Assembly (NCBI RefSeq): GCF_008065155.1
Contig: NZ_CP042819.1
Location: 1,240,001 to 1,304,000 of the forward strand
DNA from: Octadecabacter sp. SW4
Lineage (GTDB): Bacteria > Pseudomonadota > Alphaproteobacteria > Rhodobacterales > Rhodobacteraceae
DNA length: 64,000 nucleotides
Direction: 5' to 3'
Position numbers and translations under genes: made by a program. This document shows, in pieces, positions 53,132 to 61,857 of this stretch (the first letter of the stretch is position 1; each line of letters opens with the position of its first letter). The notes below the pieces were generated by a model. It saw only the letters and a program-made list of their open reading frames with translations. It ran no database searches and was not told where the DNA came from.

Positions 53132-53878
53132 TCAGGCGTTTTCCAGCGCCGTGATGATCGGCGAGAAGTCTTCGGCCTTGAGAGAGGCACCACCCACCAA
53201 TGCCCCGTCCACGTCGGGCACCGCGAAGATTTCCGCCGCGTTCGCCCCCTTGACCGAGCCGCCGTAAAGGATGCGAAAGGCATTCCCGTTCTGGCCAAAG
53301 CGGTTGGTCAGCGCGATCCGCAGGGCGGCGTGGACCTCTCCGATTTGTTTGAGGGTGGGGACTTTGCCGGTGCCGATCGCCCAGACCGGTTCATAGGCAA
53401 TTACCGTGGTGTCACCGCTGGCGCTGTCGGGCGTGCTGTCGCGCAGTTGCGCCGAGACCACGTCAAGGGTTTCACCCGCCTCGCGCTGGGCCAGTGTTTC
53501 ACCGATACAGATCACCGCCGTGAGGTTGGCACCATAGGCCGCCAGCGCCTTGGCATGGACATCGCCGCTGGTTTCCCCGTGATCGGCGCGCCGTTCGCTA
53601 TGGCCAAGGATCACATGGGTCGCGCCCGCATCCGCCAGCATGCCTGCCGCGATATCGCCGGTATGTGCGCCGCTGGCCTGGGCGTGGCAATCCTGCCCAC
53701 CGATCTGCATCGGGTGGTCGGTGGTCGCTGTGCCAAGCGTGCGGATCATTGTCGCTGGCGGGCAGATCAGCAGATCAACGCCCGGGTCCTTGTGTGCGGC
53801 GCAAAGTGTCATCACTTCGGTCACACTGGTCAGCGTGCCATTCATCTTCCAGTTTCCGGCGGCGAGTTTGCGGCGCAT
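53132..53878 (-). CDS. tpiA: Triosephosphate isomerase
   Basis: A 248-residue glycolytic TIM barrel. The substrate lysine is in 'AAGNWKMNG', the catalytic histidine in 'VILGHSERRAD', the catalytic glutamate in 'VIAYEPVWAIGTGK', and 'ILYGGSVKGANAAE' closes the phosphate loop. AGGAGG lies 8 bp before the ATG. It is monocistronic. Confidence 0.95.
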   Translation of the reverse strand: MRRKLAAGNWKMNGTLTSVTEVMTLCAAHKDPGVDLLICPPATMIRTLGTATTDHPMQIGGQDCHAQASGAHTGDIAAGMLADAGATHVILGHSERRADHGETSGDVHAKALAAYGANLTAVICIGETLAQREAGETLDVVSAQLRDSTPDSASGDTTVIAYEPVWAIGTGKVPTLKQIGEVHAALRIALTNRFGQNGNAFRILYGGSVKGANAAEIFAVPDVDGALVGGASLKAEDFSPIITALENA

Positions 53879-53988
53879 GGGTGTCCTCCTGATGGCTGTC
53901 GCGTCACCCTAGCAAGCGGGCGGGCAATCTGGAAGGGCTTGCCCACGGGGCCATGATCGGCCATGTCGGCGCAAAGTCGGAGGATGTG

Positions 53989-54900
53989 ATGATACCAAGA
54001 ATTGATGCGGCGCGGTTTTTGGCGGGTGAGATGGCCGAAGTCGCTGCCGTGCGTGCGGCGGCGGCTGATGTGGGGTTCATGACCATCTACAACACGCCGC
54101 TGTCGGACGGGCCGGTGCAGGATGTGTTGGCCGCCTATGCCGCGTTCTTTGCCCTGCCCGAGGCGGACAAGCGCGCGATTGACATGGCCCAGACCGGCGC
54201 GAACCGGGGCTGGGGCGCGCCGGGATCGGAACAGGTCGACCCGGAGGCCAACCCCGATTACAAGCAGGTGTTTGATTGCGGCTTTGAACTGGCCAGCGAT
54301 GATCCCCTGGCGGGGCTGGCCTGTTATGCCCCCAATCTCTGGCCTGATCAGCCGACGGGATTTCGCACAACTGTACAGGCCTACTACCGCGCCGCAACGG
54401 CGTTTTCGCTGGAGCTGCTGGCCGGGCTGGCGGGCGCAATTGGCGAGGATGCGGGGTATTTCGCTGACAAGTTCACCCGCCCGATGGCCCTGCTGCGGGG
54501 CAATTATTATCCACAACGCCCCGCATGGGCCGGCGCGCGCGATTTCGGCATTGCGACCCATACCGATTACGGCTGCCTGACGCTGCTGGCCACAGATGGC
54601 ACGCCGGGGCTTGAGGTGCGCAAGCGTGGTGGCGGCTGGAGTCCGGTCACGGCCCCCGTCGGTGAATTTGTGATCAATTTCGGCGAGATGCTTGAGATGT
54701 GGACCGACCGCCGCGTTATCGCCACGCCACACCGCGTTGTCGGCACCGATGCCGCGCGCATGTCCGTGCCGCTGTTTTTCAACCCCAACCATGATGCCAA
54801 TGTCGCGCCGATCGGATCAGGCAAGGTCATTCTGGCGGGGGATCATCTGCAAAGGCGGTTCGACGAAACCTATGTGCACCTGCAAAAGGGCGCGAACTAA
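53989..54900 (+). CDS. 2-oxoglutarate/Fe(II) oxygenase, isopenicillin-N-synthase-like family
   Basis: A 303-residue oxygenase. The N-terminal DIOX_N domain starts 'PRIDAARFLAGEM' and includes 'FFALPEADKRAI'. The C-terminal jelly roll has the iron ligands in 'IATHTDYGCLTLL' (H-x-D) and 'IATPHRVVG' (distal His), and the 2OG arginine in 'ARMSVPLFFNP'. Substrate not predictable. The ATG at 53989 has AGGA at good spacing; an earlier in-frame ATG is less likely. The stop overlaps the convergent TfoX stop by 4 bp. Confidence 0.87.
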   Translation: MIPRIDAARFLAGEMAEVAAVRAAAADVGFMTIYNTPLSDGPVQDVLAAYAAFFALPEADKRAIDMAQTGANRGWGAPGSEQVDPEANPDYKQVFDCGFELASDDPLAGLACYAPNLWPDQPTGFRTTVQAYYRAATAFSLELLAGLAGAIGEDAGYFADKFTRPMALLRGNYYPQRPAWAGARDFGIATHTDYGCLTLLATDGTPGLEVRKRGGGWSPVTAPVGEFVINFGEMLEMWTDRRVIATPHRVVGTDAARMSVPLFFNPNHDANVAPIGSGKVILAGDHLQRRFDETYVHLQKGAN

Positions 54901-55232
54901 AGAAACGTCAGGGCGCGGCGGGCCAATGCGGATGCCGCGGTGGGGTCGTCCTGCGCACTGTCGGGAAGGGTCCAATAGGGCATGCCGGTCGGGCCGCCCG
55001 CCTTGGCCCCGCGATCGCGGGTATAGGTCCAGCGGGTGCAGCCCATGCCCTCAAGCTCGGTCACGAAATCACCCTTGCCCTTGATCATGATGCCGTGGTC
55101 GCCGTGGATGATCGCGAAAATCACGCCGTCACTGTAGATGCACAAGCCGCCCATCATTTTGCGGGTGGTCAGCGGGGCGACACCGTCGAACAGCTCCAGA
55201 GCATGAGCGATCTGGTCGTCCGAGACGCTCAC
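54897..55232 (-). CDS. TfoX/Sxy family N-terminal domain protein
   Basis: A 111-residue protein with the TfoX N-terminal domain: 'TTRKMMGGLCIYSDGVIFAII' and 'KGKGDFVTELEGMG'. The competence regulator TfoX has a second domain that is absent here, so this is a short stand-alone form of unknown role. The ATG overlaps the IscA-like stop (ATGA). Confidence 0.85.
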   Translation of the reverse strand: MSVSDDQIAHALELFDGVAPLTTRKMMGGLCIYSDGVIFAIIHGDHGIMIKGKGDFVTELEGMGCTRWTYTRDRGAKAGGPTGMPYWTLPDSAQDDPTAASALARRALTFL

Positions 55233-55588
55233 TGGGTGAGTTTTTCGTCGAACTTGATGGATTCACCGCAGCCGCAAGCCTCGGTCACGTTGGGATTGCG
55301 GAACTTGAAACCGGATTCCAGCAGCGAGATTTCATAGTCGATTTCCGTGCCAAACAGGAACATCTGCGCCATCGGCGCGATCATCACGCGCGCGCCGTCC
55401 TGTTCCACGACCTCGTCCAGCGGATCGACTTCGGCCACGAATTCCATCGTGTATTCCATGCCGGCGCAGCCGCCCTTTTTGACGCCGATGCGCAACCCCT
55501 GCTGGCCATCGCGGCCCATGAGCTTGGCAATCTGCACCGCTGCGCGCGGGGTGATCGTGACGGCCTGTTTGCCGGGAATGCCGAACAT
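55229..55588 (-). CDS. A-type iron-sulfur carrier protein (IscA/ErpA/SufA-like)
   Basis: A 119-residue HesB/IscA family carrier that delivers Fe-S clusters. The three conserved cysteines are in 'KKGGCAGMEYTM' and 'EACGCGESI'. The ATG at 55588 is preceded by AAGGAG. It is co-transcribed with the TfoX-like gene. Which A-type subgroup it belongs to needs a tree. Confidence 0.9.
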   Translation of the reverse strand: MFGIPGKQAVTITPRAAVQIAKLMGRDGQQGLRIGVKKGGCAGMEYTMEFVAEVDPLDEVVEQDGARVMIAPMAQMFLFGTEIDYEISLLESGFKFRNPNVTEACGCGESIKFDEKLTQ

Positions 55589-55725
55589 TTGCGGTCTCCT
55601 TTGCACAACAGATAGGCCGGATGGGGCATTCTCTCAAGGGGGCGGGCGCGACTCTTGGGTGGACAGTGGTGGATTGTTGCACGCGCCATCTTGCGCTTTG
55701 GTGGCAGAGGTTCTAGCTGGCGGGC

Positions 55726-57534
55726 ATGGCACGTGCACCCCTTCTTCAGTTTTCCGACATATCCCTTACCTTTGGGGGTCATCCGGTGTTTGACGACCTG
55801 TCGCTGGTGGTGCAACCCGGTGATCGTGTGGCCCTTGTGGGGCGTAACGGGTCGGGCAAATCCACCCTTATGAAGGTCATGGCGGGACTGGTCGAGGCGG
55901 ACAAGGGCGCTGTTACCGTGTCGCCGGGCGTGACCGTCGGCTATATGGAGCAAGACCCCGATATGGCGGGCTTTGCCACATTGGGCGATTATGCCGCCAG
56001 CGGGCTGGACCCAAGCGAGGCCTATAAGGTCGATATGGTCGCCGAAGGGCTGAAGTTTGACCCCTCCGGCGATGTCGCCACGGCCTCGGGCGGGGAACGC
56101 CGCCGCGCGGCGCTGGCGAAATTGATGGCCGAAGCGCCTGCGCTGATGCTGCTGGACGAACCGACCAACCATTTGGATATCGAAGCGATTGCATGGCTCG
56201 AGGCCGAGCTCAAACAGACCCGCGCCGGTTTCGTGCTGATCAGCCACGACCGTGCCTTTTTGCGCGCCCTGACCCGGGCAACCCTGTGGATTGATCGCGG
56301 CGCGGTGCGGCGCGCCGAAGAAGGGTTCGACGGGTTTGAAGCATGGCGCGACAAGATCTGGGAAGACGAAGACACCCAGCGCCACAAGCTGAACCGCAAG
56401 ATCAAGGCCGAGGCGCGCTGGGCCGTCGAGGGTATATCCGCACGCCGCAAACGCAATCAGGGCCGGGTGCGCGCCTTGCAGGATTTGCGGGCCGAACGCG
56501 CCAGCCAGATCATGCGCCAGGGCACGGCGGCGATGACGTTTCAGGGCGGCAGCGCATCCGGCAAAAAGGTGATCGAGGCCGTGGGCCTTGCGAAAACCTA
56601 TGACGGGAAATCCATCGTCAAAGGGTTTGACCTGACCGTGCAGCGTGGTGACCGGGTCGCGTTTGTTGGCCCCAACGGTGTGGGAAAAACGACACTTATC
56701 AAGATGTTGCTGGGTCAGGTTCAGCCAGATGCGGGCAGCGTGAAACATGGCACAAATCTGGACATCGCGGTGTTCGATCAGGCCCGCGCCCAGCTTGATC
56801 CCGATCAGACCCTTTGGGACAACCTGACAGGCGATCCGCTGATGGGGGTCAGTGGCAAGGCCGATCAGATCATGGTGCGTGGCCAGCCCAAGCATGTTGT
56901 TGGCTACCTCAAGGAGTTCCTGTTTGATGAGGCCCAGGCGCGCGCGCCGGTGCGATCCCTGTCAGGTGGGGAGAAGGCGCGACTGTTGCTGGCCCGCTTG
57001 ATGGCGCGTCAAAGCAACCTTTTGGTGCTGGACGAACCGACCAACGATCTGGACATCGAAACGCTTGATCTGTTGCAGGATATCCTGGGCGACTACGACG
57101 GCACCGTGCTGCTGGTCAGCCACGACCGCGACTTTCTGGACCGTGTCGCCACCACGACCATCGCAATGGAAGGCGACGGGCAGGCCGTGGTCTACGCCGG
57201 TGGCTGGTCGGATTATCGCGACCAGCGCGGCGGTGACTTTGTCGAAAAAACCAATCCGACCGACAGGGTGCAAGCCCCCAAGGACAAGCCCAAACCGGCG
57301 GCGAAAAAGTCGGGCCTGAGCTTTACGCAAAAGCACCGCCTTGAAACGCTGCCCGATGTGATGGCCAAGATCACCGCCGAGATCGGCAAACTCGAAGCCT
57401 TGCTGGCCGATCCGGCCCTCTACACTAGCGCGCCGGCCAAATTCGCCAAGGCGAGCGCGGCCTTGGCCGAACGCCAAGCCGCACTGGCTGCGGCCGAAGA
57501 CGAATGGCTGATGCTGGAAGAAAAGGCGGGCTAA
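55726..57534 (+). CDS. ABC-F family ATP-binding protein (Uup-like)
   Basis: A 602-residue protein with two ABC ATPase domains and no membrane part. First Walker A 'GRNGSGKSTL', signature 'ASGGERRRAAL' and Walker B 'LMLLDEPTNHLDI'; second Walker A 'GPNGVGKTTL', signature 'LSGGEKARLLL', Walker B 'LLVLDEPTNDLDI'. A Lys-rich linker and C-terminal coiled coil ('ADPALYTSAPAKFAKASAAL') match Uup. ABC-F proteins act on ribosomes or branched DNA. Confidence 0.9.
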   Translation: MARAPLLQFSDISLTFGGHPVFDDLSLVVQPGDRVALVGRNGSGKSTLMKVMAGLVEADKGAVTVSPGVTVGYMEQDPDMAGFATLGDYAASGLDPSEAYKVDMVAEGLKFDPSGDVATASGGERRRAALAKLMAEAPALMLLDEPTNHLDIEAIAWLEAELKQTRAGFVLISHDRAFLRALTRATLWIDRGAVRRAEEGFDGFEAWRDKIWEDEDTQRHKLNRKIKAEARWAVEGISARRKRNQGRVRALQDLRAERASQIMRQGTAAMTFQGGSASGKKVIEAVGLAKTYDGKSIVKGFDLTVQRGDRVAFVGPNGVGKTTLIKMLLGQVQPDAGSVKHGTNLDIAVFDQARAQLDPDQTLWDNLTGDPLMGVSGKADQIMVRGQPKHVVGYLKEFLFDEAQARAPVRSLSGGEKARLLLARLMARQSNLLVLDEPTNDLDIETLDLLQDILGDYDGTVLLVSHDRDFLDRVATTTIAMEGDGQAVVYAGGWSDYRDQRGGDFVEKTNPTDRVQAPKDKPKPAAKKSGLSFTQKHRLETLPDVMAKITAEIGKLEALLADPALYTSAPAKFAKASAALAERQAALAAAEDEWLMLEEKAG

Positions 57535-57725
57535 CCCCAAGCCATGACGACGACCGCAACCATGCAACGCGGCACGAGGGCCACGGCCGTGATGACCCGC
57601 GCAGGCAAACCCCATGTTGCAACAGCCGCGATCAGCAAAAGCACAGCGATTGCAAGTGTATACCAGACGATGCGGGCGTTGTGGGCGGCAAAAAATGCAA
57701 GCGGGCCAGCAATCGCCGGCCCGCA
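57531..57725 (-). other. Hydrophobic open frame without a start codon
   Basis: The minus strand reads 65 codons including 'ARIVWYTLAIAVLLLIAAV' and 'VITAVALVPRCMVAVVVMA', like two membrane helices, and ends over the uup stop. No ATG, GTG or TTG opens it before the in-frame TAA at 57726-57728, and the upstream part is the fbpA terminator. It may be a membrane-protein remnant or an unusual start. Confidence 0.3.
57689..57724 (-). terminator. Terminator after the iron-binding protein gene
   Basis: On the minus strand GCGGGCCGGC-GATT-GCTGGCCCGC (one mismatch) is followed by TTGCATTTTTT, 22 bp after the stop. Confidence 0.8.
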
Positions 57726-57745
57726 TTAATGATGTTCGTAGGTTG

Positions 57746-58753
57746 TTATTCGCCGTCGAAATCAACTTCTTCCATGATCCGCAAGGCCGTTGATCGTTGC
57801 TCCGCCAGATCGCTGAGCGCGACATTGTCGGCGGTGAACGTGCCCCAGCTTGCGACCAGATCCGACAGCTCTGCGCCCGCCAGCACCGGGTATTCGCTGT
57901 TGGTCTCGGCATAGATCGCCTGCGCGGTCGGTGAGACAAGGAATTCCATCAGTTGCACGGCCTCGTCGCGATTTGGCGCGGCTTGGGTCAGGGCAACGCC
58001 CGATACGTTGACATGGGTGCCGCCACCTTCGAATTCAGGGAAAACGATGCGCACGGAATTGGCCCATTCCACCTGTTCGGGGTCGGCCAGCATCTGGCCC
58101 ATGTAATAGGTGTTGCCCAACGAAATATCGCATTCACCGGCCCAGATCGCCTTGACCTGCGCGCGATCATTGCCTTGGGGCTTGCGCGCAAGATTGTCGC
58201 GCACACCGGCAGCCCAGTCGCGCGCGCCGTCCTCACCCAGATGGGCAATCACCGCCGACATCAGCGCAAGATTATAGTCGTGCGTGCCCGACCGGGTGCA
58301 AATACGGCCCTGCCACCTTGGGTCGGCCAGGTCTTCATAGGTGGTCACTTCGCCGTCGGCGACGCGATCACGGCTGGCGTAAACGATCCGCGCACGGGTC
58401 GTGAGGCCAAACCACAGATTGTCGGGGCTGCGCAGATCGGCAGGGATCGCGGCCTGCAATATGTCACTGTCCACCGCTTGCACCACGCCCGCATCGACGA
58501 TCTGTTGCAGGTTGGCGATATCCACGGTCATCACCAGATCAGCCGGAGAGCGGCTGCCCTCGGCCTGAAGCCGCTCGACGATGCCGCCGTCAACAAAGGC
58601 CATGTTCACAGCGATGCCGGTCTGTTCGGTAAAGGCATCCATCACCGGTTGGATCAGCTCCGGCTGGCGGGTGGTGTAGATGTTGACATCAGCCAGCGCG
58701 GGGGCGGCGATTGCCGCGATGCAGGTGGCCATCAGAAGGGTGCGTCGTGTCAT
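57746..58753 (-). CDS. Iron(III) ABC transporter substrate-binding protein (FbpA/FutA-like)
   Basis: A 335-residue periplasmic ferric-binding protein. Signal peptide 'MATCIAAIAAPALA'; mature start 'DVNIYTTRQPELIQPVM'; the ferric ligand tyrosines are in 'SLGNTYYMGQML' and the family segment 'YEDLADPRWQGRICTRSG' is present. Permease and ATPase genes are not adjacent. The promoter carries two iron-box-like repeats (58782-58829), which supports control by iron. Confidence 0.9.
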   Translation of the reverse strand: MTRRTLLMATCIAAIAAPALADVNIYTTRQPELIQPVMDAFTEQTGIAVNMAFVDGGIVERLQAEGSRSPADLVMTVDIANLQQIVDAGVVQAVDSDILQAAIPADLRSPDNLWFGLTTRARIVYASRDRVADGEVTTYEDLADPRWQGRICTRSGTHDYNLALMSAVIAHLGEDGARDWAAGVRDNLARKPQGNDRAQVKAIWAGECDISLGNTYYMGQMLADPEQVEWANSVRIVFPEFEGGGTHVNVSGVALTQAAPNRDEAVQLMEFLVSPTAQAIYAETNSEYPVLAGAELSDLVASWGTFTADNVALSDLAEQRSTALRIMEEVDFDGE

Positions 58754-58781
58754 GGGGTGCTCCGGTTTTTTGACTGCACTC

Positions 58782-58829
58782 TCTAAATCCGACTCTTTTA
58801 GTCAGGTCAATACCTGATTTATTTAGTCA
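58782..58829 (-). promoter_or_regulatory. Promoter and repeated TGACTAAA operator of the iron-binding protein gene
   Basis: On the minus strand -35 TTGACC (58805-58810) and -10 TTTAGA (58782-58787) are separated by 17 bp, about 29 bp before the ATG. TGACTAAATAAATCA (58815-58829) fits the IRO-box pattern TGA-N9-TCA, and TGACTAAAAGAGTCG (58790-58804) repeats its left half inside the spacer, the position of a repressor site. The upstream copy overlaps the mazG stop. RirA or another iron repressor is the likely binder. Confidence 0.68.
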
Positions 58830-59653
58830 GCCTTTTCTTGACGCTTCGCCGCATCCCACAGCCCGTCCATTTCCGCCAGATCGGATTGCGCGGGTGTCTT
58901 GCCCATCGCCGCCAGGGCATCCTCGACCATCTCGAACCGGCGGATGAACTTTGCGTTGGCCGCACGCAGGGCCGCTTCGGGGTCGACATTCAGATGCCGT
59001 GCAAGATTGGCCATGACAAACAGCAGATCGCCGATTTCTTCGGTGATTTCTGCCTGGCTCAGGGTGTCGCGCGCCTCGACCACCTCGCGGGCCTCCTCGG
59101 CGATCTTGTCGATCACATGCACCACATCGGGCCAGTCAAACCCGACCCGGGCGGCACGTTTTTGCAGCTTCATCGCGCGCAGCAGGGCAGGCAGGCCCAC
59201 GGCCACGGCATCCAACGTGCGCCCCTGATCCTTGCCCGCCCGTTCCGCCGCCTTGATCTTTTCCCAGTCGGCGGTTTGCTGATCGGCGGATTTGTCGCGC
59301 GATTCATCGCCAAATACATGCGGATGGCGCGCGACCATCTTGTCACTGATGTTGCGCGCGACCGATGCAAAGGTGAAATGTCCGGCTTCCTCGCCCATCT
59401 GGGTGTGATAGACGGTTTGCAGCAGTAAATCGCCCAGTTCCCCCTCAAGTTCGCCCATATCGGCCCGTTCAATCGCATCGGCCACCTCATAGGCCTCCTC
59501 GATCGTGTAGGGCGCGATGGATGCAAAATCCTGCGCGATATCCCAGGGGCAACCGGTCGCTGGGTCGCGCAGGGCCGCCATGATTTCCACCAGGCGCGCC
59601 ATCTGCACGGGCCCATCGTCGGTTCTGTCGTGGATCAGGGGATTTTCGGCCAT
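58823..59653 (-). CDS. mazG: Nucleoside triphosphate pyrophosphohydrolase MazG
   Basis: A 276-residue MazG that hydrolyses NTPs to NMP and PPi. Two MazG domains: first 'CPWDIAQDFASIAPYTIEEAYEV' with 'ELEGELGDLLLQTVYH' (E-E..E..D metal set), second 'IAEEAREVVEAR' with 'ITEEIGDLLFVMANLARHL'. The start 'MAENPLIHD' at 59653 is family-like; the frame stays open far upstream, but that part lies antisense to the M20 gene and is spurious. Confidence 0.93.
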   Translation of the reverse strand: MAENPLIHDRTDDGPVQMARLVEIMAALRDPATGCPWDIAQDFASIAPYTIEEAYEVADAIERADMGELEGELGDLLLQTVYHTQMGEEAGHFTFASVARNISDKMVARHPHVFGDESRDKSADQQTADWEKIKAAERAGKDQGRTLDAVAVGLPALLRAMKLQKRAARVGFDWPDVVHVIDKIAEEAREVVEARDTLSQAEITEEIGDLLFVMANLARHLNVDPEAALRAANAKFIRRFEMVEDALAAMGKTPAQSDLAEMDGLWDAAKRQEKAD

Positions 59654-59713
59654 TGAGGGGGCGCTCCTTTGCTGCAAGACTAGGGTATTGCCACAACGCC
59701 GCGAGTCCAACCC

Positions 59714-60877
59714 ATGCCCGTCATCAATCGTATCGCCGCCTTTGCCGAGGATATGACCGCGTGGCGGCGGCATTTGCACCAAAATCCCGAACTGGGCCAG
59801 CAATGCCATGAAACGGCAGCGTTTGTCGTAGGCCGTCTGCGCGAATTCGGGGTCGATGAAATCCACGAGGGGGTCGCCGTGTCGGGTGTGATCGCAGTGA
59901 TCAACGGGCAGGGCGACGGCCCGACGATTGGTCTGCGCGCCGATATGGACGCCTTGCCGATCAGCGAAACAACGGGCGCGGACTGGGCCAGCGTCAACGA
60001 AGGAAAAATGCACGCCTGCGGCCATGACGGACATACGGCGATGCTGCTGGGCGCGGCCCGCTATCTGTCGGAAACGCGCAATTTCAGGGGGCGCGTGGCG
60101 CTGATCTTTCAGCCTGCCGAAGAAGTCGGCGGCGGGGCCGAACTGATGGTAGAGGAAGGGGTGCTGGACCGCTTTGATATCCGCGAAGTTTACGCGCTCC
60201 ATTCCGCACCGGGCACAGCCCTGGGGCAGTTTTACACGACACCGGGGCCGTTGATGGCGGCTGTTGATACCTTTCATATCGACATCAAGGGCGTCGGGGG
60301 GCACGCCGCCTATCCGCATGAAACGATTGATCCAATTCCCGCCTCCCTGTCGATTGCCCAAGGCCTGGCGACGATTGTCAGCCGCAATCACAACCCGCTT
60401 GATGATCTGGTGGTGTCCGTCACGATGATCCACGCGGGCACCGCCGATAACGTGGTGCCGGAAACGGCCTATCTGGGCGGCACCGTGCGCACATTCGACA
60501 AAGCCGTGCAGGCGATGGTCATGAGCCGGATGGAAGACATCGTGGCGGGGCAGGCGGCGTCCTTTGGTGTGCAGGGCACCCTGCGCTACGAGGTCGGCTA
60601 CCCGCCCACGGTCAACGATCCCGTCGCGACAGATTTCGCGGTCTCGGTGGCGCAGGACATCGCGGGTGCGGGTGGTGTCGATGCCGCCGCCACCCCCGAG
60701 ATGGGGGCCGAGGATTTTGCCTTCTTTCAGGAAAAGCGCCCCGGAGCCTATCTTTTTATCGGCAATGGCGACACCGCGGGCCTGCACCAGCCCGATTACG
60801 ATTTTGACGATGCCGCCGCGCCCTTTGGCGCCTCCTATTTCGCGCGCCTGGTCGAGCGCGCGCTGCCACTGACCTGA
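59714..60877 (+). CDS. M20 family amidohydrolase (hippurate hydrolase / N-acyl amino acid hydrolase type)
   Basis: A 387-residue zinc hydrolase. 'WRRHLHQNPELGQQ' at the N-terminus, 'IGLRADMDALPI' and the metal set 'MHACGHDGHTAML', 'FQPAEEVGGGAELM', and C-terminal 'GAEDFAFFQE'. It cleaves N-acyl or amide bonds of amino acids. The next gene starts 12 bp later, so it is likely co-transcribed with the two ureohydrolases. Confidence 0.9.
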   Translation: MPVINRIAAFAEDMTAWRRHLHQNPELGQQCHETAAFVVGRLREFGVDEIHEGVAVSGVIAVINGQGDGPTIGLRADMDALPISETTGADWASVNEGKMHACGHDGHTAMLLGAARYLSETRNFRGRVALIFQPAEEVGGGAELMVEEGVLDRFDIREVYALHSAPGTALGQFYTTPGPLMAAVDTFHIDIKGVGGHAAYPHETIDPIPASLSIAQGLATIVSRNHNPLDDLVVSVTMIHAGTADNVVPETAYLGGTVRTFDKAVQAMVMSRMEDIVAGQAASFGVQGTLRYEVGYPPTVNDPVATDFAVSVAQDIAGAGGVDAAATPEMGAEDFAFFQEKRPGAYLFIGNGDTAGLHQPDYDFDDAAAPFGASYFARLVERALPLT

Positions 60878-60888
60878 AGGATCGTATC

Positions 60889-61857
60889 ATGGGACTCGAA
60901 GACGCCAAGAAACAAGTTGACGTGGCATTTACCCGCAAGGACCGGCGCGGGCTTGCCTATGAAAACGCGTTCGGCGGGGCGACATCCTTCCTGCGCCGTC
61001 AATACACCAAGGATCTGGCGGGCGTTGATCTGGCCGTGACGGGTGTGCCGTTTGATCAGGCCGTCACCAACCGCCCCGGCACACGGTTCGGGCCGCGCGC
61101 GATCCGTGCGGCATCAACCCTGCAACCCTATGACCCGCCAACCGGCTGGGGCGGGTTTGATCCGCTTTCGGATTTCCGCATCGTCGATTATGGCGATATG
61201 GCGTTTGATTATGCCGATGTGGCGGGCTTTCCGGCTCTCGTGCAGGCGCATATTGCGGGGATTCTGGCGGCTGATGTGGGCAGCGTGACCCTGGGCGGTG
61301 ACCATTTCATCACCCTGCCGATCCTGCGGGCCTATGCCGAAAAATTTGGGCCCCTGTCGGTGATTCAGTTCGATGCGCATTCGGATCTCTGGGCCGACGA
61401 TGACATGGACCGGATCGATCACGGCACGATGATGTATAAGGCGGTGAAACTGGGGCTGGTTGACCCCGCGCGATCTGTCCAGATCGGGATTCGCACGGAA
61501 TGTGATGATTATTGCGGGATGCACTACATCGAGGCGCGCGAGGTCCACGAGAAAGGCATCGCGGCGACGGTGGCGCGGGCACGCGATCTGGTCGGCGATG
61601 CGCCCACCTATGTGACCTTTGATATCGACGCGCTTGATCCGGCCTTTGCGCCCGGCACCGGCACGCCCGTCTGGGGCGGGCTGGCCAGTTGGCAGGCGGC
61701 GGCGATGATGCGCGATCTGGCCGGGATCAATATGGTCGGCGGAGACGTGGTCGAGGTGTCACCGCCCTTTGATCATGGCGATATCACCGCCGTTGCGGGC
61801 GCGCATGTGGCGATGGAACTGTGCTGTCTTTACCTATGGAACAAGCGGGGGGCGTGA
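60889..61857 (+). CDS. speB: Agmatinase-family ureohydrolase, first copy
   Basis: A 322-residue Mn2+ ureohydrolase (agmatinase or guanidino-acid hydrolase). The metal ligands are in 'LGGDHFITLP', 'IQFDAHSDLW' and 'TFDIDALDPAFAPGTGTP'. It hydrolyses a guanidino group to urea. It starts 12 bp after the M20 gene and its stop overlaps the second copy by one base (TGATG). Confidence 0.9.
   Translation: MGLEDAKKQVDVAFTRKDRRGLAYENAFGGATSFLRRQYTKDLAGVDLAVTGVPFDQAVTNRPGTRFGPRAIRAASTLQPYDPPTGWGGFDPLSDFRIVDYGDMAFDYADVAGFPALVQAHIAGILAADVGSVTLGGDHFITLPILRAYAEKFGPLSVIQFDAHSDLWADDDMDRIDHGTMMYKAVKLGLVDPARSVQIGIRTECDDYCGMHYIEAREVHEKGIAATVARARDLVGDAPTYVTFDIDALDPAFAPGTGTPVWGGLASWQAAAMMRDLAGINMVGGDVVEVSPPFDHGDITAVAGAHVAMELCCLYLWNKRGA

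Noticed and set aside
59654..60787. Long upstream extension of mazG on the minus strand
   Set aside because: It is antisense to the M20 hydrolase and shows no family features; the MazG start at 59653 gives the normal length.
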